A DNA stretch of 64,000 bases. It comes from Megaustenia siamemsis. Its lineage: Eukaryota > Mollusca > Gastropoda > Stylommatophora > Ariophantidae. A program made the translations under genes and the position numbers. Positions 1-11,700 of this stretch are shown piece by piece. Below the pieces are notes generated by a model. It worked only from the letters and a program-made list of their open reading frames with translations. It was not told the DNA's origin and did no database searches. Each line of letters begins with the position of its first letter. The stretch's first letter is position 1. Location of the stretch: the NCBI GenBank assembly GCA_032433765.1, contig JAVIAB010000047.1, positions 16,161,107 to 16,225,106 of the forward strand, written 5' to 3'.

Positions 1-816
1 AGGGTTCTTTAACATTCATGATTTAACTGCCAAGAGTTCTTTAACATTCATGATTTCTGCCAAGAGTTCTTTAACATTCATGATTTAACTGCCAAGGGTT
101 CTTTAACATTCATGATTTAACTGCCAAGGGTTCTTTAACATTCATTATTTAACTGCCAAAGGTTCTTTAACATTCATGATTTAACCGCCAAGGGTTCTTT
201 AACATTCATGATTTAACTGCCAAGAGTTCTTTAACATTCATTATTTAACTGCCAAGAGTTCTTTAACATTCATGATTTAACTGCCAAGGGTTCTTTAACA
301 TTCATGATTTAACTGTCAAGGGTTCTTTAACATTCATGATTTAACTGCCAAGAGTTCTTTAACATTCATGATTTAACTGCCAATGGTTCTTTAACATTCA
401 TTATTTAACTGCCAATGGTTCTTTAACATTCATGATTTAACTGCCAAGGGTTCGTTAACATTCATGATTTAACTGCCAAGGGTTCGTTAACATTCATGAT
501 TTAACTGCCAAGGGTTCTTTAACATTCATGATTTAACTGCCAATGGTTCTTTAACATTCATGATTTAACTGCCAAGGGTTCTTTAACATTCATGATTTAA
601 CTGCCAATGGTTCTATAACATTCATGATTTAACTGCCAAGGGTTCGTTAACATTCATGATTTAACTGTCAAGGGTTCTTTAACATTCATGATTTAACTGC
701 CAAGGGTTCGTTAAACATTCATGATTTAACTGCCAAGGGTTCTTTAACGTTCATGATTTAACTGCCAAGGGTTCATTAACATTCATGATTTAACTGCCAA
801 GGGTTCGTTAACATTA
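1..816. repeat. 32-bp minisatellite, about 25 copies, extending past the left edge
   Basis: Unit contains GGTTCTTTAACATTCATGAT followed by TTAACTGCCAA. Substitutions are scattered (TTCGTTAA, CATTATTT) and a few units carry indels. TGCCAAGGGTTCTTTAACAT matches the 3' part of the SINE at 55790 at 19 of 20 bases, suggesting origin from that SINE. Confidence 0.95.
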
Positions 817-1249
817 ACATTGAAGATGTCCTGAGGAAACTACATTTCACTCATTCTTGAGATTGAAATTCTAGTGGAGTGGTTCAAATTTCTGACTTTT
901 TGCAAAAATGTTAATATTCTAAAACAGTAAATTTTTATGCTATTTATTTTTTAATCCAAAAATGTTTATGAAAATTAATATTTCAAAATTTAACTAATTT
1001 GATAATTTCTCCTATAAAATTATCACATTTTAAACACGCACATTGTAACAATTTAAGTTAAAGTGTCTCTTATGGTCATTTTAAATGTACTATAGCACAT
1101 TTATACTTAAAATTCATGTTTCTGTGCTAAGAAAATTTACCAAAACTTCTAAAATATCAACAAACAGCTGTGTCTAGAATAATTCATGAGATAAATACCA
1201 CTGAAATTAAATATAGCGGATATTTGATTGCAGCCAGCATGAGAAACAC
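817..1249. other. AT-rich intergenic or intronic sequence, nothing recognised
   Basis: No ORF, repeat or RNA gene seen. It probably lies inside a TMTC2 intron, because exons after exon 7 must be further left. Confidence 0.5.
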
Positions 1250-1495
1250 ATTTCAAAGTAAGGAACTAAGAAAGCAGTTAGGAATCACCCAGCAATAAAA
1301 CATACAAAGGAATAACAAAAATGGTTTGGTCATCAGAAACAACTAAACATGATCCACACTTATCAAAAACAACAGACTGGGAAAACATTCTCAAAGAAAG
1401 GTGGATATAATGAACACTAAAAATACAGAGAAACATGATAGCAGAAGAAGCCAGCTAAAGAACAAAAGACCATTAGCTATCTGCTGGTTGTTTAG
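1250..1495 (+). mobile_element. LINE remnant (family B), C-terminal end
   Basis: Broken translation resembles the C-terminal part of the LINE at 52225 (ELRKKLGI, Q-x-NGLVI corresponding to QTKWFGH). Several stops; a dead fragment. Confidence 0.5.
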
Positions 1496-1624
1496 ACTGG
1501 TAGTATATATTGATTGTATAGTCTGACAAATTAAGTCACGATATTTCATGAGCTGTCAGGCTGTGAATGCTGCAAGAGGCATATGCCTGAGATCCGTGCT
1601 CCCACCGTTTCCCCCCTACTTTAG

Positions 1625-1984
1625 ATTTTCCTTAGACATTTATTTTCGAATGCGTTCAACTTTGTTTCTATATCTCTTGTTGTTTTCCAGCTTTCACACG
1701 CATATGTAAGGGTTGATAGTACATTTGATTTGAATAGCCTAAGTTTTGTGTTTGTGCTAATGAGTTTTGATTTCCACAACTTTTCAAGGCTTCTGAAAGG
1801 CAGCAATGTCTTTCAGAAGCCTTGAAAAGTTGTGGAAATCAAAACTCATTAGCACAAACACAAAACTTAGGCTATTCAAATCAAATGTACTATCAACCCT
1901 TACATATGCGTGTGAAAGCTGGAAAACAACAAGAGATATAGAAACAAAGTTGAACGCATTCGAAAATAAATGTCTAAGGAAAAT
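1625..1984. repeat. Near-perfect 175-bp inverted repeat (palindrome)
   Basis: Arms 1625-1799 and 1810-1984 are reverse complements around a 10-bp loop (1800-1809). The right arm is LINE coding sequence; the left arm is an inverted copy of the element's truncated 5' end. Confidence 0.93.
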
Positions 1985-2398
1985 ACTTGGTATAGAATGG
2001 AACGAATTCAAAACAAACGAGGAAATTAGAGAAATCGCCAATCAACCACTAATATCTTCAGTAATAAAGAAAAGACGATGGTCATACGTTGGACATGTGA
2101 TGAGAAGAGATAATAATCGAATAGCAAAGCAAGCCCTCATATGGGAAACAACAGGTAAAAGAAAAAGAGGAAGACCCAGGGAGACACTGAGAAGAACATT
2201 GATGAGAGAGGCAAGAGCAGCAGGAATTGGCTCCCTCAATGAGATAGAACTGCTTGCACAGAACAGAGACAGATGGCGAGATTTGATAAAATATCTTTAA
2301 AAGAAAACTGCTAGAACAAAAATTCATATAGGAGAAGGTGTATCTTGGTCTACGCCCTATGGGCCGGTTACGGCTCGAAAGGTCAATAGATAGATAGA
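1806..2398 (+). mobile_element. 5'-truncated RTE-like LINE (family E), C-terminal domain and 3' tail
   Basis: Open frame 1806-2300 encodes the region after the reverse transcriptase: TYACESWKTTRDIE, CLRKILGIEWNEF, RRWSYVGHVMRRD, then the basic GKRKRGRPRETLRRTLMRE typical of animal non-LTR elements. The 3' end reads GGGCCGGTTACGGCTC and closes in GATA repeats (2386-2398). Endonuclease and RT core are missing. Family-level call only. Confidence 0.85.
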
Positions 2399-2499
2399 AA
2401 GGGCTGAAACATTTACTCAACTATGGGAAATCTTCAGATGATCAGTGTGTCTCCTGCTGAAAAAATCTATATAAGGGTTCTCATTATTTCCCTTCTCAC

Positions 2500-2545
2500 A
2501 GAACGGCAAATGAGGAAGGAAAGAAGAAGAAGAATTAAATTCCCT
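2500..2545 (+). mobile_element. Short LINE 3'-end fragment (family B)
   Basis: GGCAAATGAGGAAGGAAAGA is shared, in inverse orientation, with LINE ends near 53260, 36490 and 60190. Confidence 0.5.
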
Positions 2546-2664
2546 TTCAGTATTTGTGGAAAAAAAACTTACCTAGTCTTATTTCCTGTTATGTTCCATC
2601 ATGCAAACACAAATTGAAATTTGACCAATGAGAATGCTCATAACTTACACTTGACCTAGCCTAC

Positions 2665-2787
2665 CTGTAGCTTGTCCTCATCCATGAGTATCCGAGCGAG
2701 GTTAAACAGGCAGGAGATCTTGGTGCCATCATGAAGTCTAGGGTCCTTCAACCCTGATGTGTCAAGGTCAGCACAGTGACTGTAAAT
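2665..2787 (-). CDS. TMTC2: TMTC2 exon 7 (TPR linker; last exon in window)
   Basis: Acceptor ATTTTTATAG, donor GTAGGC. Encodes IYSHCADLDTSGLKDPRLHD then GTKISCLFNLARILMDEDKL. The LKDP-x-x-H...SCL-x-NL spacing matches TMTC2. A second in-frame AG (TTTACAG) eight bases inside the exon would break the frame. Later exons must lie left of position 1. Confidence 0.9.
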
Positions 2788-5700
2788 CTATAAAAATTTG
2801 AAACAAGAAAATTAAATGATCTCCTGTCAAACCACAAATGTCAGGTGACAGTGTCACTTATTAAGACATGACATTGTTTTAATAATCATTGCCATAATAA
2901 GAATGACATCACTCATAAATCATTATGTTATCAATCTATATGCTGCACTTTCAAGTCGAATACAGCTGAAAGGCTAGCAATTCTAGACTCTATGTCTAAC
3001 GATCATTGCTATTTAGTGACACACTTTGCACAGGCCTTGCATTGTGTCTTGCCACACATTCCAGTTCCAGGCGAAGCTCTCAACCTTGGGAAGGGAGCTA
3101 ATGCCTGTTGTTGCTTCTTGTCTCAGTGTTGTTTTTATTGTTTCTCTAGGTCAACCTTTTTTTTCTTATACACTCTGGTTCCCGTTTGAGGGCCTGCTTT
3201 CAGATTCTCTTGCTGTTTTTTCACATCACATGGCCAATATATGACCACTTCATTTTCTTGAACACAAATCATAATGTTGAATGCTTAAAGGTATATTCTC
3301 TCAAAAATCTTGGGGTGTGACCTACCTTCTTGGCTTGGTCTGTGTCCCCTTGCTGAGCTGCCAGGATGGCCAGGTTAAGATGAGCAACTGAAATAGAGAG
3401 TGCTGTGTTATCCAGTCATCTTCCTCATAAGCAAGTAGATAAATATGCAGTGTACAACCCACAACCAAGGTACAGGAGATAAAATGAAGAAGATGCAGAC
3501 AGAAATAGAGTAGGAGAGTAAAGAAAGTGAAAGAGCATCAGATAGATAATCTAGTCTACTCAAGTTAACAGGTCATCTTCAGTGTAAACAGACTAACTCC
3601 ATAGTGTTCAGATCCCCTCCTCAACACCTTCCCCTGTACGAAACTCTCTCGACATACAATAGCAAAAACACCAAATATGGCTTTAGCTAAGATGCATGAA
3701 CTCCACAGCATTGGCAAAGACCTTGACTCCATACCTCATTAGTCACATCTTATGACAAGCATATCATGTGACAATGTCTCTATTCTTTATTCCCCTGACC
3801 ATGGTAAGAGTCCTGATAGCTACATGAGTGAGATAGTTAATCTACCAGACTCTATGCTGTCTACAGCGGAGGGCAGATAAACCCAAATAAAGTTTTCTTC
3901 CTTCAAGAAAGTAACAATAATTTACCAGTTAAATCAATCTATGGATATGATAGATTAACTAACAAGGAAAACTAATTTTTTTTTTAGCTTGAAAAAAAGG
4001 AAATTAATAACAAATTAATTTTGTAACAAACCAAAATAATAAATTATACTTTGGAAAATGATCTTCTGTTTTCAAGATGGTGGAATAGAGTTTATGCTCC
4101 ATTGACTGCTGCAGGATTTCTGCTTGGAGACTGATTACTTTCAGTTCTCTAATGCAGAATTCTATGTTAAAGTCAAATAGATGTTCCACTTAATCGATTC
4201 ACAATGGTGCTACTGGGTCCATGTACCTGGCAGTGGTGCTCTTTGGCAAATAAAGTAATGTGAATGTCACCTACATCCATCGTGAAGTCAATATGTGGTT
4301 TACATCATCACATTGAGAGCTGCTGTTCAATAACGGTCGTTGGATTTGTTTGATGCCATTGCTCACAGCTGCTTAACATAGATTATTCTGCCAAGTCAAC
4401 CAAAGATTCCACTTTAGGGATTTTACATCATCTCTACGGTGTTTTGTGCATTTTTGACTGAATTCTTTGGAGTCGATTGAGCATTGTGGGCGCATCCATG
4501 GTTGGTTTGTGCTACATCATCATGACATTAACAGCATGTTCAATAACTAACACTGGAATTGTTCAGCACCAATTACTTACAAGTTACAGCTCCTTAATAT
4601 GGATTGTTCTGCCAAGTCAACCGAAGATAACAACTAGAGGATTCTGCGCTATTGCTACAGAATTTTGTGAATTTTGGCCACATTTTTTGGAGTGGATTAG
4701 GTGTTGTGGGCACATCCATTGTTGTTTGTGCTACGTCATCATGACAGATGTTTGTATATCCCTAAACCAAACCGTACACTCATAATGAAGGGCGAAACGA
4801 TGAAGTTTTGTTCATGAATTTACAGCCCTGGTGCAACTCTTGGATTTTTATCTAGTCAGGTGGAATGTTGCTGAGATTAAGGAGAGGTACGAGGAAATTG
4901 GGGGTAAACTTATTAACTAATTTATCACTTCACACTGTGGGTCTTGCTGCAGAGGAGATCTGTTATTATGGACTGTTTTCTGATGTGCAATGAGGACAAT
5001 TTGATGACTAACTAACTAAATGGGAAATCACTTTAGTCAAAAGCACTAGCACTTCCTGTGGAGCATTGGTTTACATTTTTCCAGTCTTGAACCAACCTTC
5101 CCAGTTCTTCTCCAAGTGAAGCAATAATAACAAATATTTGTTATTTTGGGGAAACTCTGAGGCTTTGCTTTAGGCTGCTTATTATTTTGTGTTTTCTGTT
5201 GCTGTTTGTGCATTTTTTTCTGAAAGTGTTCCTGTGTAATTTTTATTTCTTTTCCATATCTTCGATCTCTATTATATATCTGCTTCTAACTTATCTTCTT
5301 GTATCTTTTACAATCTTTATGTGATTAAGAGACAGAGAATGTCCTGTAAATTACAATAACACAAAAGATTGAAGTGTTAAATTTCATCTTAACGGGCCAT
5401 AGCATTTTCAGATGAGGTGGCCAATGTTGTCTTCACAGCTATTACCTTTCCTAACTCACAGAGTTGGTTAATAAATCTTTTTTTACCTGGTTGAACAGGA
5501 AAGTATCAGGTTAAATTAAATCCATATTTACCTATGCACCATCCATAAAAACAATATGCGGCATGCAGATGACACAGTCTTAATAACAGAGACAGAATGA
5601 ACTATAAGAAATGATAGACATAGTAGTAAAATAAAGCAAAAAGAAAAGTCTCAGTCTGAATAGTAAGAAAACAGAAGTAATGATCATATCAAAGAAATAA

Positions 5701-8700
5701 TCATCACCAGCATGCAGCATAAAAATAAACAGGACAAAACTGAAACAAGTGCAACGCATCAAATACTTGGGCACAACAATAACATCAGATGGTAGATGCA
5801 CCACAGAAATAACAAGTAGAATAAATAATAAGCAGAATAATAAGCTCAGGTAAAAATAAATTTTCAGAAATTGAAAAACATCTTAGGCAACAAATCTATG
5901 TCAATAGAAGTCAGAAAGAAAGTTCATTGATGCTACATAGAGCCAATTCTGACCTATGGAAGCGTTTGTAGAACGCTAACAGTAGCGTTCAGTAAACAAA
6001 TAAATGAAAAGACGATTAGAGGCCACAGAGTTTGAATTTCTCAGAAGAATGTTGAAAGTTCTCTGGACAGCTAAAAAGACCAATGAGGGAATTCTCAAAG
6101 AGGCCAACACAAAAAGGGAGCTCCTAAAAAACATCAGAAAGTAACAATCAACATTTTACGGGCATTTCATAAAAAGAGGAAAGTTGGAATACTTGGTTAC
6201 AATTGGAAAAAAACAGGGAAAGAGAGATTGTGGACAACAAAGAGAGAAAATACTAGATAGCATGGTGTCATGGCATGGTAAACAGTCAACAACAGAACTG
6301 ATATGATGTATGGTGGATAGAAAATTATGGAGGAACATGGTCACCTACACCAACCGGTATGGCAAATGATGATGATGACCATCCACAAAAATACTGATGC
6401 TCTATTATTTGACTAGAAAGAGGAAATATTGATCACAGAAAAAAGTGATTAATAAACAGACTAGGAAATGCTTACCAGAAAGTTTTGGTCTGAAATAGAT
6501 GGCCTTCTGATAGTTGTCTATGGCTTCATTGACGCGATTCTGATTCTGTAGAAGGACTCCTCTGGTAAGAATAATAACAAGAGGTCAAAAATGATCATAT
6601 TAGCCAGCAAATAGCACTCGGAAAAAATGATAAATAATCAACAACAGAAAAAACAAAGAACAGTATATGGTCTGAAGCAGAATCGAACTTGTACTCCTTG
6701 GCACAGTGCCTTGCCATGAGAAACCAAATGCTAGGTCACATGGTAAATTTAGTTAACTAAAAAATGGGTTCGATAGTGCTTTGAACCATATATTGTTCTT
6801 TGCTTTTTTTCTGTTGTTGATTATTTGTCATTTTTTTCAAGTGCTGTAAACATACCTCTTCCTCTGAAATGAATCACTGATTATCGGCTCTGAAGTTTCA
6901 CTCTATAATAATATTCATTTATTATTATTTGTATCTAGTCAGCAAATATCTGTGCATGCAATGATGATATCAGCCATCACTAGTGCTTTCTCTCTATAAA
7001 AAAGTTAACCAGAACTCTATCATCCCATCCTATAAAAGAAGAAAAATTAAGATTCACCAGGCATAACATTCAAATCAAAAAAAATTTATCAGGACTTTCA
7101 ATGCAAATAACAATGAGGAAAAATTCAAATCAACTTACAGATTATAATAAACATCAGCCATATTTGGTCTAAAAGACAAAGCATTCTTGTACGCTTCCTC
7201 AGCCTTGTCTGCTTCCTGTTTGTCATTGAAGATGTTTGCAAGGTTTCCCCAAGCTGAGACAAAGGGCAAAAAAAATAGTAGTTCAACATTATCAAACCTA
7301 CATCAATACATACACCAGTAAAACACTTGTTTGGGAAGCGCCAATTAATACAGTAATATACATCTTTTTATATTCCCTTTTTATCAACCCTTACCTACAT
7401 ATATGAAAGCTGGAAAACAACAAAAGAGATTGAGAATAAAACTAAACGCTTTTTAAGTGAAATGCCTAAGAAGCATACTATGAGTACAACATAATTAATT
7501 TAAGATTAATATAGAGATAAGAGAAATGGCCATGAAACCAATGGTCTCATCTACATTTAGGGAGAGAAGATGGACATATGCTATGTAGGACATGTGTTGA
7601 GAACAGACACAAATAAATTTCAAAACAGGCCCTTCTAAAGGGAAACACTGGGATACAGAAGAAGAGGAAGACCCAGAGAGACACTGAAAAGATCACTTGT
7701 AAGAGAAGCAATGTATATTCATTGGATAAAATCGATCATCTAACCCAGCACAGAACTAGATGGCTAAAAACACTATGAGCCCTGGGCGACATCTAGTGGT
7801 GCTGTAAGAACAAAGAATCAATACTCTCAAGGAAAGCGAAAGCTTATCACAACACAATAAACATTACTTACTGTCTTCACCATGACCATATTCCTCCTGT
7901 CATCATTACTTATTGTCTTCACCATGACCCTACTCCTACTGTCATCATTACTTATTGTCTTCACCATATTCCTCCTGTCATCATTACTTATTGTCTTCAC
8001 CATGACCATATTCCTCCTGTCATCATTACTTATTGTCTTCACCATGACCATATTCCTCCTGTCATCATTACTTATTGTCTTCACCATGACCCTACTCCTA
8101 CTGTCATCATTACTTATTGTCTTCACCATGACCCTACTCCTACTGTCATCATTACTTATTGTCTTCACCATATTCCTCCTGTCATCATTACTTATTGTCT
8201 TCACCATGACCCTATTCCTCCTGTCATCATTACTTATTGTCTTCACCATGACCCTATTCCTCCTGTCATCATTACTTATTGTCTTCACCCTACTCCTCCT
8301 GTCATCATTACTTATTGTCTTCACCATATTCCTCCTGTCATCATTACTTATTGTCTTCACCATGACCATATTCCTCCTGTCATCATTACTTATTGTCTTC
8401 ACCATGACCATATTCCTCCTATTATCATTACTTATTGTCTTCACCATGGCCATATTCCTCCTGTCATCATTACTTATTGTCTTCACCATGACCATATTCC
8501 TCGTGTCATCATTACTTATTGTCTTCACCATGACCCTATTCCTCCTGTCATCATTACTTACTGTCTTCACCATGACCATATTCCTCCTGTCATCATTACT
8601 TATTGTCTTCACCATGACCCTATTCCTCCTGTCATCATTACTTACTGTCTTCACCATGACCATATTCCTCCTGTCATCATTACTTATTGTCTTCACCATG

Positions 8701-11700
8701 ACCCTATTCCTCCTGTCATCATTACTTATTGTCTTCACCATATTCCTCATGTCATCATTACTTATTGTCTTCACCATGACCCTATTCCTCCTGTCATCAT
8801 TACTTATTGTCTTCACCATATTCCTCATGTCATCATTACTTATTGTCTTCACCATATTCCTCCTGTCATCATTACTTACTGTATTCACCATGACCCTACT
8901 TCTGTAATCATTACTTATTGTCTTCACCATGACCCTATTCCTCCTGTCATCATTACTTATTGTCTTCACCATGACCCTATTCCTCCTGTCATCATTACCT
9001 ATTGTCTTCACCATGACCCTATTCCTCCTGTCATCATTACTTATTGTCTTCACCATGACCCTATTCCTCCTGTCATCTTTACTTATTGTCTTCACCATAT
9101 TCCTCCTGTCATCATTACTTATTGTCTTCACCATATTCCTCCTGTCATCATTACTTATTGTCTTCACCATATTCCTCCTGTCATCATTACTTATTGTCTT
9201 CACCATACTCCTCCTGTCATCATTACTTATTGTCTTCACCATATTCCTCCTGTCATCATTACTTATTGTCTTCACCATGACCATATTCCTCCTGTCATCA
9301 TTACTTATTGTCTTCACCATGACCATATTCCTCCTGTCATCATTACTTATTGTCTTCACCATGACCATATTCCTCCTGTCATCACTACTTATTGTCTTCA
9401 CCATATTCCTCCTGTCATCATTACTTATTGTCTTCACCCTACTCCTCCTGTCATCATTACTTATTGTCTTCACCATATTCCTCCTGTCATCTTTACTTAT
9501 TGTCTTCACCCTACTCCTCCTGTCATCATTACTTATTGTCTTCACCCTACTCCTCCTGTCATCATTACTTATTGTCTTCACCCTATTCCTCCTGTCATCA
9601 TTACTTATTGTCTTCACCCTACTCCTCCTGTCATCATTACTTATTGTCTTCACCATATTCCTCCTGTCATCATTACTTATTGTCTTCACCATATTCCTCC
9701 TGTCATCATTACTTACTGTATTCACCATGACCCTACTTCTGTAATCATTACTTATTGTCTTCACCATGACCCTATTCCTCCTGTCATCATTACTTATTGT
9801 CTTCACCATGACCCTACTCCTCCTGTCATCATTACATATTGTCTTCACCATGACCCTATTCCTCCTGTCATCATTTCTTGTCTTCACCATGACCCATCTC
9901 CTGTCATCAATACCAGTGGTTAAATTCTAAATGAATAACTTCCCCATCCTATGAATAATGATCATAAATGTAGGGTAATTGCTAGACATGTAGCGAGATA
10001 CAATATGGGTCCTGTGCAAGGTCTGACACTTCATAACAAAGATTGTTGGACATGAAGTCTAAAATGTCTGCTGTGTACTGTCTTTGGCTCAAAAGGACAA
10101 TAAAGATAGATAGAATTACAAAGAGAAGTCAATGGGGAAATGCAGAGGAAGGGAAGCAGAAGAGGAAAAGGAAGAAGAATTGGAAGTCTTCTTCTACCTT
10201 TTTAGCTCCCAGTGGAGCATAGGTCTTCAACAAACACTTTCCAAGTCGTTCTGTTTTTTGCAATTCTTTTAAGATCATTCCATGTCTTCCCCATCATCTT
10301 CATCTCTGCTTCAATCTGTCTTCTCCAAGAATTCCTTGGTCTTCCTCTTTGTCTTTTCCTCTGGGGATTCCAAAAAAGGGCCTGTTGTGTAATACTCTCA
10401 GTTGGTTTCCGTAGTGTGTGTCCTATCCATCGCCATCGTCTTCGCTGTATTTCTTTATCCACTGGTATTTGACCGGTACATTTCCATAATTCCACGTTAG
10501 TGACTTTGTCCTGCCATTTCCATCCCTTTATTCTGCGCAAGCATCCATTAATGAAAGTCTGTACCTTCGTGATTGTCAATTTTGTTATTCTCCATGTTTC
10601 ACAGCCATATAATAGAACCGACTTAACATTGGAGTTGAAAATTTGTATTTTTGTATTTAGCCTAATTTCTTTGGATTTCCATATGTTTCCCAGTGCAATG
10701 AAAGCTCCTCTTGCTTTTGATATCCTTATTTTGGTATCGTTTTCTGTTCCTCCCTCTTTATCTATATTACTGCCCAGATATATATAAGATTGTACGTCTA
10801 GTAGAGGTATTTCTCCTAGTTTTATTTGGTTATTGCCAACTGCATTAATTCTCATAATGTTGGTCTTATCTCTATTAATCTTTAGTCCTAGCTGTTGTGA
10901 TCTCTCATCTAATATACTCATTTTATCTTGCATCTGTTGGTGGCTGTGTGATAGGAGAGCTATGTCATCAGCAAAGTCTAAATCATCAAGTTGTTTGGTC
11001 AGTGACCACTGGATCCCATTTCTGTTGTTTTGAGTTATTTTCATAATCCAATCTATGGCCAGTAGAAAGAGAAATGGAGACAGAAGGCATCCTTGCCTTA
11101 CTCCTGTTCTTATTTCAAATGCTTCTGTAAGCTGTCCTTCATGCACCACACTACATTTTGTTCCTTCATACATTGTTTTTATCAGGTTAATAAACTTTAT
11201 GGGGATTCCATAATGACTCAGCAACTTCCAAAGCATTCTTCTGTCTAAACTATCAAATGCCTTTTCGTAATCTATGAATTCAATATAAAGTGGGGATTTT
11301 AGTTCTAAACTTTGTTCAACTATTATACTATTATACGTAAAGTAGTTATTTGATCAGCAAAGAATTGGAAGTGGAGGAGGAAAAAGAAGAGGAAGTGGAG
11401 AAGGAAGAAGATAAAGAGTGGGGGAGATGGAGGAGCGAAAGAAGGTGAAGAAAAGCAAGAAGAGGTGTAGAAGTAGAAGAAGAGGAGGTATGGAAGAAGA
11501 AGAGGAGGATATGGTGAAGTAGACAGAGAAGAAAAAAGAAAAAGTAGAAGAGAAAAATCAGAAGAAGAAGAAGAGGAAGCAGATGAAGAAGGAGAAGGGA
11601 ATGATTAGATGTAATAGGAAGTTAAAGAACAAATATGATAGATATGAACAAATAACACGAGATCTGCTGGAAGACCCAAATCAACAAAAAACTTTTGACC

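Noticed and set aside
7827..9890. 687-codon minus-strand ORF
   Set aside because: Pure translation of the 36/42-bp array inside a TMTC2 intron; the opposite strand is equally open and no domain is present.
10212..11033. Three plus-strand ORFs
   Set aside because: Antisense shadows of the family C reverse transcriptase.
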